Shown in pieces: positions 53,614-61,742 of a DNA stretch of 64,000 nt. The stretch comes from Bacteroidaceae bacterium (GTDB lineage: Bacteria > Bacteroidota > Bacteroidia > Bacteroidales > Bacteroidaceae). Where the stretch lies: assembly GCA_017962495.1 (NCBI GenBank), contig JAGCVH010000043.1:1-64000 (forward strand). Reading direction: 5' to 3'. The translations under genes were made by a program, and so were the position numbers. Positions within the stretch are counted from its first letter, which is position 1. Each line of letters starts with the position of its first letter. The notes under the pieces are model-generated. The model saw only the letters and a list, made by a program, of their open reading frames with translations, was not told where the DNA came from and did no database searches.

Positions 53614-54258
53614 TCAAAGATGTAGGATTTGGTCGTAATGAATGGATATGTGCTTTCCAATGCTTGTAACGATTAATGCAGCACCTTGGCGTTGCACTTC
53701 CTGAAGCATTAGGTCCGACATCTGTTGGGCATTATTGTCATCGAGATGACTTATAGGTTCGTCTGCCATCAGGAGGTCGAACGGTTGACACAAGGCTCTC
53801 ATGAGAGCCACACGCTGTTGTTGTCCGAAACTCATCAAACCTACTTTCGTGTGCAGTTTATCGGCAATACCAAGTTCCTCGAACCAAGCCGTTATTTCCT
53901 TTTTCTTCTTATGTCGAGTCAATCGGTTCTTTATCTCCACATTCTCCCACGCAGTTAGTTCTGTGAACAGACGTAATTCTTGCCACATGAGGCTCAAGTG
54001 CTTCTGTCTCAGACGCGTCCATTCACTAATAGAGAAGGTGCGTATGTCACGCTCGTCGAACATAATTGTTCCGAGATAGTCGGAACGGTGTCCGTAGAGG
54101 TAACTGCATAATGAAGACTTCCCAGTCCCACTGCTTGCCTCCACAAGATATAGGTGTCCCTTCTCGAAAGCGAGTTCCTGACACCAGACGTCGCTTTGGA
54201 TTTCAGGTTGTTGAGCGAAGACCTGAGGCAGGGTTTTCAGGAGTTTAATGCTATTCAT
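53614..54258 (-). CDS. ABC transporter ATP-binding protein
   Basis: The product is 214 aa. It has Walker A ASSGTGKSSL, the signature MSFGQQQR (with Met-Ser-Phe in place of Leu-Ser-Gly), and Walker B 'LLMADEPISHLDD'. It is of the LolD/FtsE/MacB class. The start overlaps the DUF4836 gene by four bases, and the permease follows after 41 bases. Confidence 0.9.
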   Translation of the reverse strand: MNSIKLLKTLPQVFAQQPEIQSDVWCQELAFEKGHLYLVEASSGTGKSSLCSYLYGHRSDYLGTIMFDERDIRTFSISEWTRLRQKHLSLMWQELRLFTELTAWENVEIKNRLTRHKKKKEITAWFEELGIADKLHTKVGLMSFGQQQRVALMRALCQPFDLLMADEPISHLDDNNAQQMSDLMLQEVQRQGAALIVTSIGKHISIHYDQILHL

Positions 54259-55667
54259 TTCAGGCTTTCAATATCTAATAAGTCGAGCAGGTTCTCGCCA
54301 TCATTAAGTACAAGTTGCAGTTGCAAGTTCTTCGAGTTCGATGCCGATATTGTGAGGCGTTGGAATGCCTTAAGCATTTTTGCGCTTTCACTATTGTTCA
54401 TATACTTCTTGGCAAATTGTGAAAGGTCGATGCTTGCATAGAGCCGTTGTCCCTTTATCTCATCTGCAAAATTATAAGCAATATCGTGATGTCCAGTAGA
54501 ATTAGCTATTGCTTCGGAAGACGAGATTGTAAGCATATCCTGATTAGAGGAAAAATAATAGGGCTTGCCTTTATAAGTGAGCATAGCTCTATGTTTGTCC
54601 TGAGCATAGAATTGGAAGCCAGCGGCCCGACTTATGGCATCGTTCCAAGAAGCTACGTTTTGCATGAACTTGTCATCAGACAGCTTTACCTGCAGGACGG
54701 GATCTCCATCGATTTGAGGCAAGCTAAAAGCCAATGCCCCATCTATGCTTTTGAGAATCATATCAAGGTCGAACACGTTGTTAAGCATAAGTAAAACGGT
54801 GCGAATGACTTTGTTCTCACGCAGGATGCGCAGTAGTTTCTCACCTTTCAGACCTATTTCAAGGTGTAGGATAGAATTGGTTGGAGAAGCTGCAAGCATA
54901 GAGCCGTCAAGTGGTTGAAGTATGTCATCGAACTGATTGATAGCCTTATCAATCTTTGCGTTCTCTGAGTTTGGCGTAAGGTTAAGAATTACTCTGTCAC
55001 GCTTAGCCATAAGTCCGGCAGAGAGTCCAAGGTCGTTTAAGTTGATGTCACCGAGATAACGACTCAGGGAAGACGGCAGTACGGTTTGTGGCAAAGCCTC
55101 GAGTGAAGTGGCAAGAGCCAAGGGCTCGTCGCGTTTCTCAAGATTCTTATACAGAAGTGTATTCTTTCCGCTTTCCGATTCGCTTTGGTCTATGCACGAA
55201 TAGATAACATTTCGCAGTTGCTCTTGCTCGCTTCCAACGGCAGGACCCATAATCATGGCACGATCTTTGGCTATACCCGCCAGCATGTTGCCATTGATGA
55301 TACACCACTTCATTCCTCGTTGGTCTTCGACAGCATATCCTTTTGTCTCAAGCATCTTGCAGAAATCACCCTTGTCACTCAAAGGTATGATGGCACCAAG
55401 CGTACCTTGGGAAGTAAAGAGATAAGCAGGCGTCATCAGGTCGACACCCATTTCCTTGTCGTTGTCCAAAAGGAGCAGTTTCCGTATGTCCTCGAGAGAG
55501 AGCCCATAGTCAAGAGCCAGTTGTTTGGCGTCCAGGCGCGAAACGGCTGTTATGTCCTTGGGCAGAGACGATGCCATAGCGTCGCCACGACCATGAAACA
55601 TCTTCCATCCGATGAATGCGGCTATGCCTACTGCCACGATGGCGGCAATGATTCCATATTTCTTCAT
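54255..55667 (-). CDS. DUF4836-family protein
   Basis: The product is 470 aa. An N-terminal anchor or uncleaved signal (KKYGIIAAIVAVGIAAFIGW) is followed by 'MASSLPKDITAVSRLDAKQL', the typical opening of DUF4836 proteins. The rest is a soluble, probably periplasmic, alpha/beta protein with no catalytic motif. It overlaps rsmE upstream and the ABC ATPase downstream by four bases each, so it is likely to work with the transporter. Function is unknown. Confidence 0.83.
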   Translation of the reverse strand: MKKYGIIAAIVAVGIAAFIGWKMFHGRGDAMASSLPKDITAVSRLDAKQLALDYGLSLEDIRKLLLLDNDKEMGVDLMTPAYLFTSQGTLGAIIPLSDKGDFCKMLETKGYAVEDQRGMKWCIINGNMLAGIAKDRAMIMGPAVGSEQEQLRNVIYSCIDQSESESGKNTLLYKNLEKRDEPLALATSLEALPQTVLPSSLSRYLGDINLNDLGLSAGLMAKRDRVILNLTPNSENAKIDKAINQFDDILQPLDGSMLAASPTNSILHLEIGLKGEKLLRILRENKVIRTVLLMLNNVFDLDMILKSIDGALAFSLPQIDGDPVLQVKLSDDKFMQNVASWNDAISRAAGFQFYAQDKHRAMLTYKGKPYYFSSNQDMLTISSSEAIANSTGHHDIAYNFADEIKGQRLYASIDLSQFAKKYMNNSESAKMLKAFQRLTISASNSKNLQLQLVLNDGENLLDLLDIESLK

Positions 55668-56380
55668 AATCTTTCGTTTATGTCTTTAACTTGATACAAG
55701 TGAACAGCCATAAGGGCTGCAGTCTCTGTTCTTAATCTACTTGGACCTAAGCTAACGGCTTGATACCCGTTTTGCTCAGCCATGCGCACTTCCTCAATAG
55801 AGAAGTCCCCTTCAGGACCTATAAGTATAGTTGCCTCCTCCCCTGCTTTCAGTACATCGAGCAGATAGGGCTTCTCGCCTTCATAGCAATGACAGATGAA
55901 CTTCTGACCCTTGCGCTCTGTCGTTATGAACTTGCGGAAGGGTTGCATCTCATTGACTTGAGGTAACCAGCCCTTACGGCTTTGTTTCATCGCAGAAATG
56001 ACAATCTTGTTTAGGCGTTCCGTCTTCACCACATCGCGCTCTGAGAACTGGCAATCGAGGAAAGATAGTTCATCGACTCCCACCTCCGTTGCTTTCTCGA
56101 CGAACCATTCCGTTCTGTCGATGAGCCTTGTCGGAGCCATTGCCAAATGCAGGTGTCCTTGCCATTGAGGCTTTTGCGGAAATGATTGGATGATGCGATA
56201 AGTGCAATGATGATTAGAGGCAAGCGTAATCACAGCCTTGTGGAAACTTCCTTTGCCGTCCATCAACCACATCTCATCCCCTTCTTTCATGCGAAGCACC
56301 CGGACGGCATGTTGTGTGTCGTCCTTTGTCAATTCGCCTGCATCTATGTCTGGCTGATAGAAGTATCGCTCCTCCTTCAT
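55664..56380 (-). CDS. rsmE: 16S rRNA (uracil1498-N3)-methyltransferase
   Basis: The product is 238 aa. It is a SPOUT methyltransferase with 'DDTQHAVRVLRMKEGDEMWL' in the N-terminal PUA-like part, and the knot motifs 'ILIGPEGDFSIEEVRMAEQN' and 'VSLGPSRLRTETAAL'. It methylates U1498 of 16S rRNA. It heads the operon with DUF4836 and the ABC transporter. Confidence 0.94.
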   Translation of the reverse strand: MKEERYFYQPDIDAGELTKDDTQHAVRVLRMKEGDEMWLMDGKGSFHKAVITLASNHHCTYRIIQSFPQKPQWQGHLHLAMAPTRLIDRTEWFVEKATEVGVDELSFLDCQFSERDVVKTERLNKIVISAMKQSRKGWLPQVNEMQPFRKFITTERKGQKFICHCYEGEKPYLLDVLKAGEEATILIGPEGDFSIEEVRMAEQNGYQAVSLGPSRLRTETAALMAVHLYQVKDINERL

Positions 56381-56392
56381 ATTTAATTATTG

Positions 56393-56427
56393 TTTCTAGA
56401 GGTTCTAGATTAACTAGATTGTCTAGA
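56393..56427. repeat. CTAGA-word repeat before rsmE
   Basis: Four CTAGA words (TCTAGAGG, TCTAGATTA, CTAGATTG, TCTAGAGG) lie within 35 bases between the MFS gene end and the rsmE start. Confidence 0.5.
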
Positions 56428-56431
56428 GGGA

Positions 56432-57697
56432 TTAATCTTCCTTTACTTCGTGCTTATATCTGAATAAGATAGCAAATAGGATTGCCACAACTAGAGCATA
56501 ACCTGCAAAGATGTACCAGCAAGTCTGCCAGCCCGGCAAAGTATCGCTTCCCTCAGGCAGGTTGAAGACGTAGTGGTTCACAACCATTTGTGCGGTCAGC
56601 ATGCCTACTGTGGCTCCGAAGCCGTTAGTCATCATCATAAACAAACCTTGCGCAGAGTTGCGAATGCCGAGGTCAGTTTCTTTGTCCACAAAGAGAGAGC
56701 CCGAGATGTTAAAGAAATCGAAGGCGACACCGTAAACAATCATGGAAAGTATGATGAATATAAATCCGCTGCCCGGATTACCTATGGCAAAGAACCCGAA
56801 GCGGAACACCCAGGCGAACATGGACATAAGCATAACCTTCTTGATACCGAATCGACTGAGGCAGAAAGGTATCAGCAGGATGCATAGAGTCTCACTCATC
56901 TGCGAGATTGAGGTTATGATGACACTGTACTTCACCATTATTGAGTCGGCATATTGCGGAAGTGCTCCCCACGCCTCGAGGTAGGATGTTGCGTATCCAT
57001 TGGTTATCTGGAGGCAAGAACCCAAGAGCATGCTGAAGATGAAGAATACAGCCATGCGATAGTCCTTGAATAGTGCGAAGGCACGCAAGCCAAGGGCTTC
57101 GACGAGAGACTTCTTTTCTCCTCCCTTGTTGGTGGGACATGCTGGCATCGTGAGCGAATATACAGCCATGATGAGACTAAGCACGCCAGAAAGTGCAAAC
57201 TGGTACGCGGTGGCTTTAATGCCCAGCAAGTTGACTGCCCACATAGAACAGATGAAGCCCACAGTTCCCCAAACACGGATGGGTGGAAAGGCTTTCACCG
57301 TATCAAGTCCTTCTTTCTCCAAAGCATTGTAAGCGACTGAATTAGTGAGCGCTATGGTTGGCATGAAGAAGGCCACGCTAATGGTGTAGAGCGTGAATAA
57401 GATGCCGAAGCTCACATTGCCTGCTGCTGACAATCCGTACATGCATGCGGCAATCATGGAGATTCCGGCTATGGCGTGGCAAAGTCCCAGCAAGCGTTGA
57501 GCCTGAATCCATTTGTCGGCAACAATGCCCATGAGTGCTGGCATACAAAGGGAGACGAAACCTTGGACAGAATAGAACCAACCGATGTTGCTGCCAAGTC
57601 CTTCACTACCCAGATACAGGCCCATCGAAATCAGATAGGCACCCCAAACTGCGAACTCAAGGAAGTTGAGAATCGTCAATCTAATTTTAATGTTCAT
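56432..57697 (-). CDS. Nucleoside MFS permease, NupG/XapB-type
   Basis: The product is 421 aa with 12 predicted membrane segments. The start 'MNIKIRLTILNFLEFAVWGA' and 'SVQGFVSLCMPALMGIVADK' are typical of the nucleoside:H+ symporter family. It imports nucleosides. I use ATG 57697; the TTG 30 bases upstream overlaps a simple repeat. Confidence 0.88.
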   Translation of the reverse strand: MNIKIRLTILNFLEFAVWGAYLISMGLYLGSEGLGSNIGWFYSVQGFVSLCMPALMGIVADKWIQAQRLLGLCHAIAGISMIAACMYGLSAAGNVSFGILFTLYTISVAFFMPTIALTNSVAYNALEKEGLDTVKAFPPIRVWGTVGFICSMWAVNLLGIKATAYQFALSGVLSLIMAVYSLTMPACPTNKGGEKKSLVEALGLRAFALFKDYRMAVFFIFSMLLGSCLQITNGYATSYLEAWGALPQYADSIMVKYSVIITSISQMSETLCILLIPFCLSRFGIKKVMLMSMFAWVFRFGFFAIGNPGSGFIFIILSMIVYGVAFDFFNISGSLFVDKETDLGIRNSAQGLFMMMTNGFGATVGMLTAQMVVNHYVFNLPEGSDTLPGWQTCWYIFAGYALVVAILFAILFRYKHEVKED

Positions 57698-57765
57698 AGG
57701 ATTTATTTTTTTGATGTCAAATGTCAAATGTCAAATGGCAAATGTATTATGTTTAATGTAAAATG
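57698..57765. repeat. TGTCAAATG simple tandem tract
   Basis: Three to four 9-bp TGTCAAATG units, then related GGCAAATG and GTAAAATG words, lie between rlmI and the MFS gene. Confidence 0.6.
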
Positions 57766-58944
57766 TTATTCCACATAAAGCACGAGGCCCTTCAGGTATT
57801 CGCCTTCGGGATGATATATGTTGACTGGGTGGTCGGCGGGTTGATGCAACTGATGGAGCAATCGAACCTTTCGACGCGCAAGCGTAGCCGCCGTGAACAC
57901 AGCCATGCGGAACTGCTCTTTACTGATGGCTTGCGAGCAGCTGAAGGTGAAGAGCAGACTTCCTGCAGGCATCTTCTCCATTGCTCGCGCGTTCAGTTTG
58001 GTATAGCCCTTTATTGCATGACGGACAGCATCGCGATGCTTGGCAAATGCAGGTGTGTCGAGGATGACGAGGTCATAGGCTTCCGTCATCGTGTCCAAGT
58101 ATTTGAAGGCATCTTCGGCATAGGCCTGGTGGCGGGCATCGTCAGGGAAGTTGAGTTGGATGTTAGCATTCACGAGGTCGATAGCCTTTTGACTACTGTC
58201 GACGGAATGAACCAGACGGGCTCCTCCTCGCATGGCATAGACGCTGAAACCGCCTGTATAGCAGAACATGTTCAAGACTTTGCGGCCTTTGGAATATTGT
58301 TCGACGAGAGCCCGATTATCGCGTTGGTCGACGAAGAATCCCGTCTTCTGTCCACGAAGCCAGTCGATGTGGAATCGCAGACCATTTTCCATAGCGATGT
58401 TGTCGGTGGTGGAACCAAAGAGGAATCCGTTTTCCTGCCCCAGTTCGGCTTTGAACGGAAGTGTTGTCTCGCTTTTGTAGTAGATGCTGTTCAGGCGTTC
58501 GCCAAGCACCTCGCGCAGGGCTTCGGCAATTTCATTTCGGCACACGTGCATTCCCACGCTATGTGCCTGCATCACAGCCGTTTGTCCGTAGAGGTCAACC
58601 ACAAGTCCGGGCAGGTTGTCGCCTTCGCCATGAATGAGTCGGAAGGTTGTGTTCTCGGGATTGTCCGCTAGTCCGATGGTTTTGCGAACATCAAAGGCGG
58701 CTTGTATGCGCTGAACCCAGAAGCGGCGGTCGATGGGCTCATCCTCGAAGGTAAGCACGCGAACGGCAATGCTCCCTATTTGCCAGTGTCCTATGGCTAT
58801 GAACGAGCTGTCGTGCGTAAGCACCCTCACCAAGTCGCCCTCTTGCAGTTTGCCATCTATGTGGTTGACTGCGCCAGAGAAGACCCACGGATGGTAGCGT
58901 CGCAGGCTTTCGTCCTTTCCTTTATTCAGATATAGGTTCTTCAT
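57766..58944 (-). CDS. rlmI: Class I SAM-dependent rRNA methyltransferase, RlmI-like
   Basis: The product is 392 aa. An N-terminal PUA domain ('GKDESLRRYHPWVFSGAV') precedes a Rossmann methyltransferase domain with 'VLNMFCYTGGFSVYAM', 'YDLVILDTPAFAKH' and the catalytic Cys segment 'FTFSCSQAIS'. The family methylates C5 of 23S rRNA C1962. I start at ATG 58944, which overlaps the end of the exonuclease gene by 23 bases. Confidence 0.9.
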   Translation of the reverse strand: MKNLYLNKGKDESLRRYHPWVFSGAVNHIDGKLQEGDLVRVLTHDSSFIAIGHWQIGSIAVRVLTFEDEPIDRRFWVQRIQAAFDVRKTIGLADNPENTTFRLIHGEGDNLPGLVVDLYGQTAVMQAHSVGMHVCRNEIAEALREVLGERLNSIYYKSETTLPFKAELGQENGFLFGSTTDNIAMENGLRFHIDWLRGQKTGFFVDQRDNRALVEQYSKGRKVLNMFCYTGGFSVYAMRGGARLVHSVDSSQKAIDLVNANIQLNFPDDARHQAYAEDAFKYLDTMTEAYDLVILDTPAFAKHRDAVRHAIKGYTKLNARAMEKMPAGSLLFTFSCSQAISKEQFRMAVFTAATLARRKVRLLHQLHQPADHPVNIYHPEGEYLKGLVLYVE

Positions 58945-59551
58945 CCTCAATAAGTTCCCAGTTGTTGTCTTTCTTAATCTCTTCGAATCTCTCATATAGC
59001 TTCAGACACGCCCAAGCATCGGTTGCGGCGTACAGCTTCTGCGCTTCAGTTAGCGCGTCCGCTTCCCAATTCGTCAGTTGCTGCCCTTTCGAGATTCTCT
59101 CTTCGAATACGTTGGCATAGAGCTTCTGCAGGCTTTTGTCTTCTATCCCGAAGGAGGAGACATAGTTTTGCAGTTCTATGAAGCCTTCCATATCGACGTC
59201 TCCCAGGCGTTTGAGTTGATTGGTATCGTCGCGCCATGAGAGTGCAACCTTCTTTACGCCTTTGTCTGACAGCAGTCGGACAAGCGAGGGTGTGAGTCCC
59301 ATCCTATTGAGGCGAAAGAGGAAACAAGTGTCCTCGGTTGCCACTTGTAGGAGTGCGACGTGATTCATTGGGCCTGGGCGGAATGTGGGTCGCGTCTCCG
59401 TGTCGAAACCCAAAAGGCTTTGCGTCAACAGATAATCGACTGCCTTCTCGGCTTCGCTTTCGCTCTGAATGACGAAAATGCGTCCCTCGAACAACACCCG
59501 AGGGAGTTCTGCCAATCGCGTCTTATCGTATTTCTTATATAGTCGAATCAC
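58922..59551 (-). CDS. 3'-5' exonuclease of the RNase D/DnaQ fold
   Basis: The product is 209 aa. It has the ExoI motif 'LLGFDTETRPTF' with Asp and Glu, then 'FIELQNYVSSFG' and the YxxxD-type ExoIII 'LYAATDAWACLKLYE'. It is a single-domain protein with no HRDC. The start is GTG 59551, because an in-frame TAA lies 21 bases upstream. It forms a set with DUF5063 upstream and rlmI downstream. Confidence 0.9.
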   Translation of the reverse strand: MIRLYKKYDKTRLAELPRVLFEGRIFVIQSESEAEKAVDYLLTQSLLGFDTETRPTFRPGPMNHVALLQVATEDTCFLFRLNRMGLTPSLVRLLSDKGVKKVALSWRDDTNQLKRLGDVDMEGFIELQNYVSSFGIEDKSLQKLYANVFEERISKGQQLTNWEADALTEAQKLYAATDAWACLKLYERFEEIKKDNNWELIEDEEPISE

Positions 59552-59571
59552 TTTCTGTCTTATTCCTTTGT

Positions 59572-59713
59572 CTTATTGTCGAAAGCCCTAGGCCTTATTT
59601 CGGAAGCCCTTAGGCCTTATTGCTATCGAACCTATATTCGTTTGCCTTCGAACCTATATTCGATTGGTCTCGAACCTATATTCATTTGCCATCGAGCCTA
59701 TGCTCGTTTTCTA
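59572..59713. repeat. 22-bp degenerate repeat array 5
   Basis: Units start at 59572, 59594, 59616, 59638, 59660, 59682 and 59704. Two carry GAAGCCCTTAGGC-like cores, three carry TCGAACCTATAT, then one TCGAGCCTATGC and a part unit that includes the DUF5063 stop codon. It also ends about 20 bases from the exonuclease start. Confidence 0.92.
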
Positions 59714-60244
59714 ATACTCCTTTTCCTTATTAAAACAAATCAAGTGCAAACGCTTCAGCGCGTCCACGAGTGCCTCGCCCCAATAGAGTTCGAAACTGTC
59801 GCGAATTGCCCATAGGGCGTCCATCATGCAATCCTCTACCCCATCCTGATAAGTGGCGAGAAAGTTCCTGAGCGGTTGATAGATGTCTGCCAGATGCTCG
59901 GACAGAGACTTCCACTGGGTTTCGTCCGTCTCCATATCGCGGTCGTAGGAAACATCGAGATATTGGTCGTCGTCGGGCAAGATATCGTAAACCGTCCGCC
60001 GGATGTAGTTGTAATCGTCCTCCGTGACCTTGCCTTGCGGCAGGAAATCGCCTTCGCTCACCACTTCGGGCAAGAGCATGGCCTTCATGTAAAGCAGAGG
60101 CAAGAGTTTGAGCATCTTGTCGAGGAAATCCTGACGCGGGCGTCCGGGTGATTTTTCCAGAAATGCGCAGTACTCTATGCCTACGGTCACAAACTCCAGC
60201 GTATCGTGGTGATAAATGGTCTTCGCTTTATCGTTGACTTGCAT
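59711..60244 (-). CDS. DUF5063-family protein
   Basis: The product is 177 aa, acidic and helical, with no signal. It begins MQVNDKAKTIYHHDTLEFVT and contains 'YNYIRRTVYDILPDDDQYLD', as expected for DUF5063. Function is unknown. It is conserved next to the exonuclease and RlmI in Bacteroidetes, as I recall. It has a perfect promoter at 60270-60301. Confidence 0.82.
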   Translation of the reverse strand: MQVNDKAKTIYHHDTLEFVTVGIEYCAFLEKSPGRPRQDFLDKMLKLLPLLYMKAMLLPEVVSEGDFLPQGKVTEDDYNYIRRTVYDILPDDDQYLDVSYDRDMETDETQWKSLSEHLADIYQPLRNFLATYQDGVEDCMMDALWAIRDSFELYWGEALVDALKRLHLICFNKEKEY

Positions 60245-60269
60245 TCTTCTGTATCTTCTATTACGAGGT

Positions 60270-60301
60270 CAAAGATACGAATAAGCGAGTGAAAAGCCAA
60301 A
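60270..60301 (-). promoter_or_regulatory. Promoter of DUF5063-exonuclease-rlmI
   Basis: TTTG (60301-60298), 20 bases, TATCTTTG (60277-60270) on the minus strand. The rest of the 293-base divergent gap shows no other feature apart from the plus-strand promoter. Confidence 0.8.
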
Positions 60302-60465
60302 TAAATAAAGAAAAATGAATGAAAAAGTTCCCTTTTTCGTTTGTTATCCGTCGGCAAATCGCTCTCTGCATCTGGCAAATACGGCTTTGAGGGGTGGAGC
60401 CTTCATCTGATTTACCGCAAATACGCGCTCGTGAAGCATAGAATAAGGTACAAAGTGGCGTTTTG

Positions 60466-60497
60466 TTTGCTCCATTGAGAAAAAAAGCTTAATTTTG
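60466..60497 (+). promoter_or_regulatory. Promoter of the DUF4421 gene
   Basis: TTTG (60466-60469), 20 bases, TAATTTTG (60490-60497). Confidence 0.8.
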
Positions 60498-60537
60498 CAT
60501 CACTAAGTAGTTATTATTGCATACGATATATCGGATA

Positions 60538-61533
60538 ATGGGGCGTCGGGAACTAATCGTCTGTCTGTTGTTACTCCTAAGCGGTGCAAGCTTCGGCCAT
60601 TCGCGTTTTATGGAGAAGAAGTTTGTGCAGCAGGTATTGCGCCTTGATAGCATCATGACAGCCCATTATCGCAATCCAAACATAGATACTGCTTATGTGA
60701 TGAGACCCCAGACTCGATGGACGGTTGCCGGGCGTTTCAATCTCGCCGGAGCTAAGTTCAAAGTGGAGGGAATAGACGAAGGCAATCATTTCAATTCGGA
60801 GTTGAGAGCCGACTTTAAATCGACACTTGCACTTTACTTGAAATATCTGGGCTTTTCAGTTTCCCTTTCACTCAATCCCGCAAAGTTGGCTGGCAAGTAC
60901 CGCGACTATGAACTCGGATTCGTCTATTATGGAAGGCAGTACGGTTTCGACCTTATTTATCAGGACTCGAAAAACTATACGGGCTATCACAAGCAAGAGT
61001 CCTATCCTCGCATAGAACTGCCTGCCGACTTGTTCAAAATGAAGACATTCAACATAAGCGGATATTATGTCTTCAATCATAAAAAGTTCTCCTACCCTGC
61101 AGCAATGACGCAGGGATACATACAAAAGCGTTCGGCAGGTAGCTTTATGTTGGCTCTCTCGGGTCAAGGTCAGCATGGAAAGCTTAAAGGCGATTATGGA
61201 ATCGATTTACGCATAACTAATATAGGTATCGGAGGCGGATACGGGTTCAACTATGTGCCTGCCCGGCGTTGGTTGCTTCATATTTCGGCTTTGCCTACAT
61301 TTATTGTCTATAGCCACACATCCCTCACCTTCAATGACTCGAAAATACCCCTTCGCTACCACTTTCCTGAAGTCATCATCACCGGACGAGGGGCTATCGT
61401 GTATCAGGTAACGAAGAACCAGTATATGGCACTCTCGGGCGTCTATTACTTTACGGATATTGGAAGTAAGAAGCGCCTTAGAATAGAGAACGAGAAGTGG
61501 CGTGCTCGCCTGACCTATGGCTTCCGTTTCTGA
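60538..61533 (+). CDS. DUF4421-like outer-membrane protein
   Basis: The product is 331 aa with signal peptide GRRELIVCLLLLLSGASFG. The mature part alternates short beta strands rich in Tyr, Phe and Gly ('ELGFVYYGRQYGFDLIYQD', 'ITNIGIGGGYGFNYV') and ends in Phe ('RLTYGFRF'), as outer-membrane barrels do. It fits DUF4421 of Bacteroidetes. Function is unknown. The ATG at 60538 is chosen over a TTG 21 bases upstream. Confidence 0.82.
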   Translation: MGRRELIVCLLLLLSGASFGHSRFMEKKFVQQVLRLDSIMTAHYRNPNIDTAYVMRPQTRWTVAGRFNLAGAKFKVEGIDEGNHFNSELRADFKSTLALYLKYLGFSVSLSLNPAKLAGKYRDYELGFVYYGRQYGFDLIYQDSKNYTGYHKQESYPRIELPADLFKMKTFNISGYYVFNHKKFSYPAAMTQGYIQKRSAGSFMLALSGQGQHGKLKGDYGIDLRITNIGIGGGYGFNYVPARRWLLHISALPTFIVYSHTSLTFNDSKIPLRYHFPEVIITGRGAIVYQVTKNQYMALSGVYYFTDIGSKKRLRIENEKWRARLTYGFRF

Positions 61534-61640
61534 GGCTTCGAACTTAGGTTTTCCCGTCACGAAGGTTAATTTCGGTTATCCTCAAAAATAAGTGCGATTT
61601 GTACTTAATTTTCGTCTTTAATCCTTCTTTAAAGTATTGA

Positions 61641-61710
61641 AGAAAGATTGCATCTCGGAAAAATCAAATATTATTTGTTATTTCATTCGCTTTTTACTAT
61701 CTTTGTGCGC
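61641..61710 (+). promoter_or_regulatory. Promoter of ftsK, copy of the shared promoter cassette
   Basis: TTTG (61674-61677), 20 bases, TATCTTTG (61698-61705). The 70 bases share GCATCTCGGAAAAA, TCAAATAT, TTTG and ACTATCTTTG with the region at 11171-11240, in the same order and spacing. Confidence 0.8.
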
Positions 61711-61742
61711 TTAAAACAATTCTTAATCAAGAAGAATACTCT

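Noticed and set aside
56393..56427. Operator or attachment site made of CTAGA words
   Set aside because: Could be a simple low-complexity gap; no regulator or integrase nearby to support a function.
60342..60420. Short minus-strand frame ending ARCRERFADG in the DUF5063/DUF4421 gap
   Set aside because: Only about 24 codons, no start signal, and it lies upstream of the DUF5063 promoter; too weak to call.
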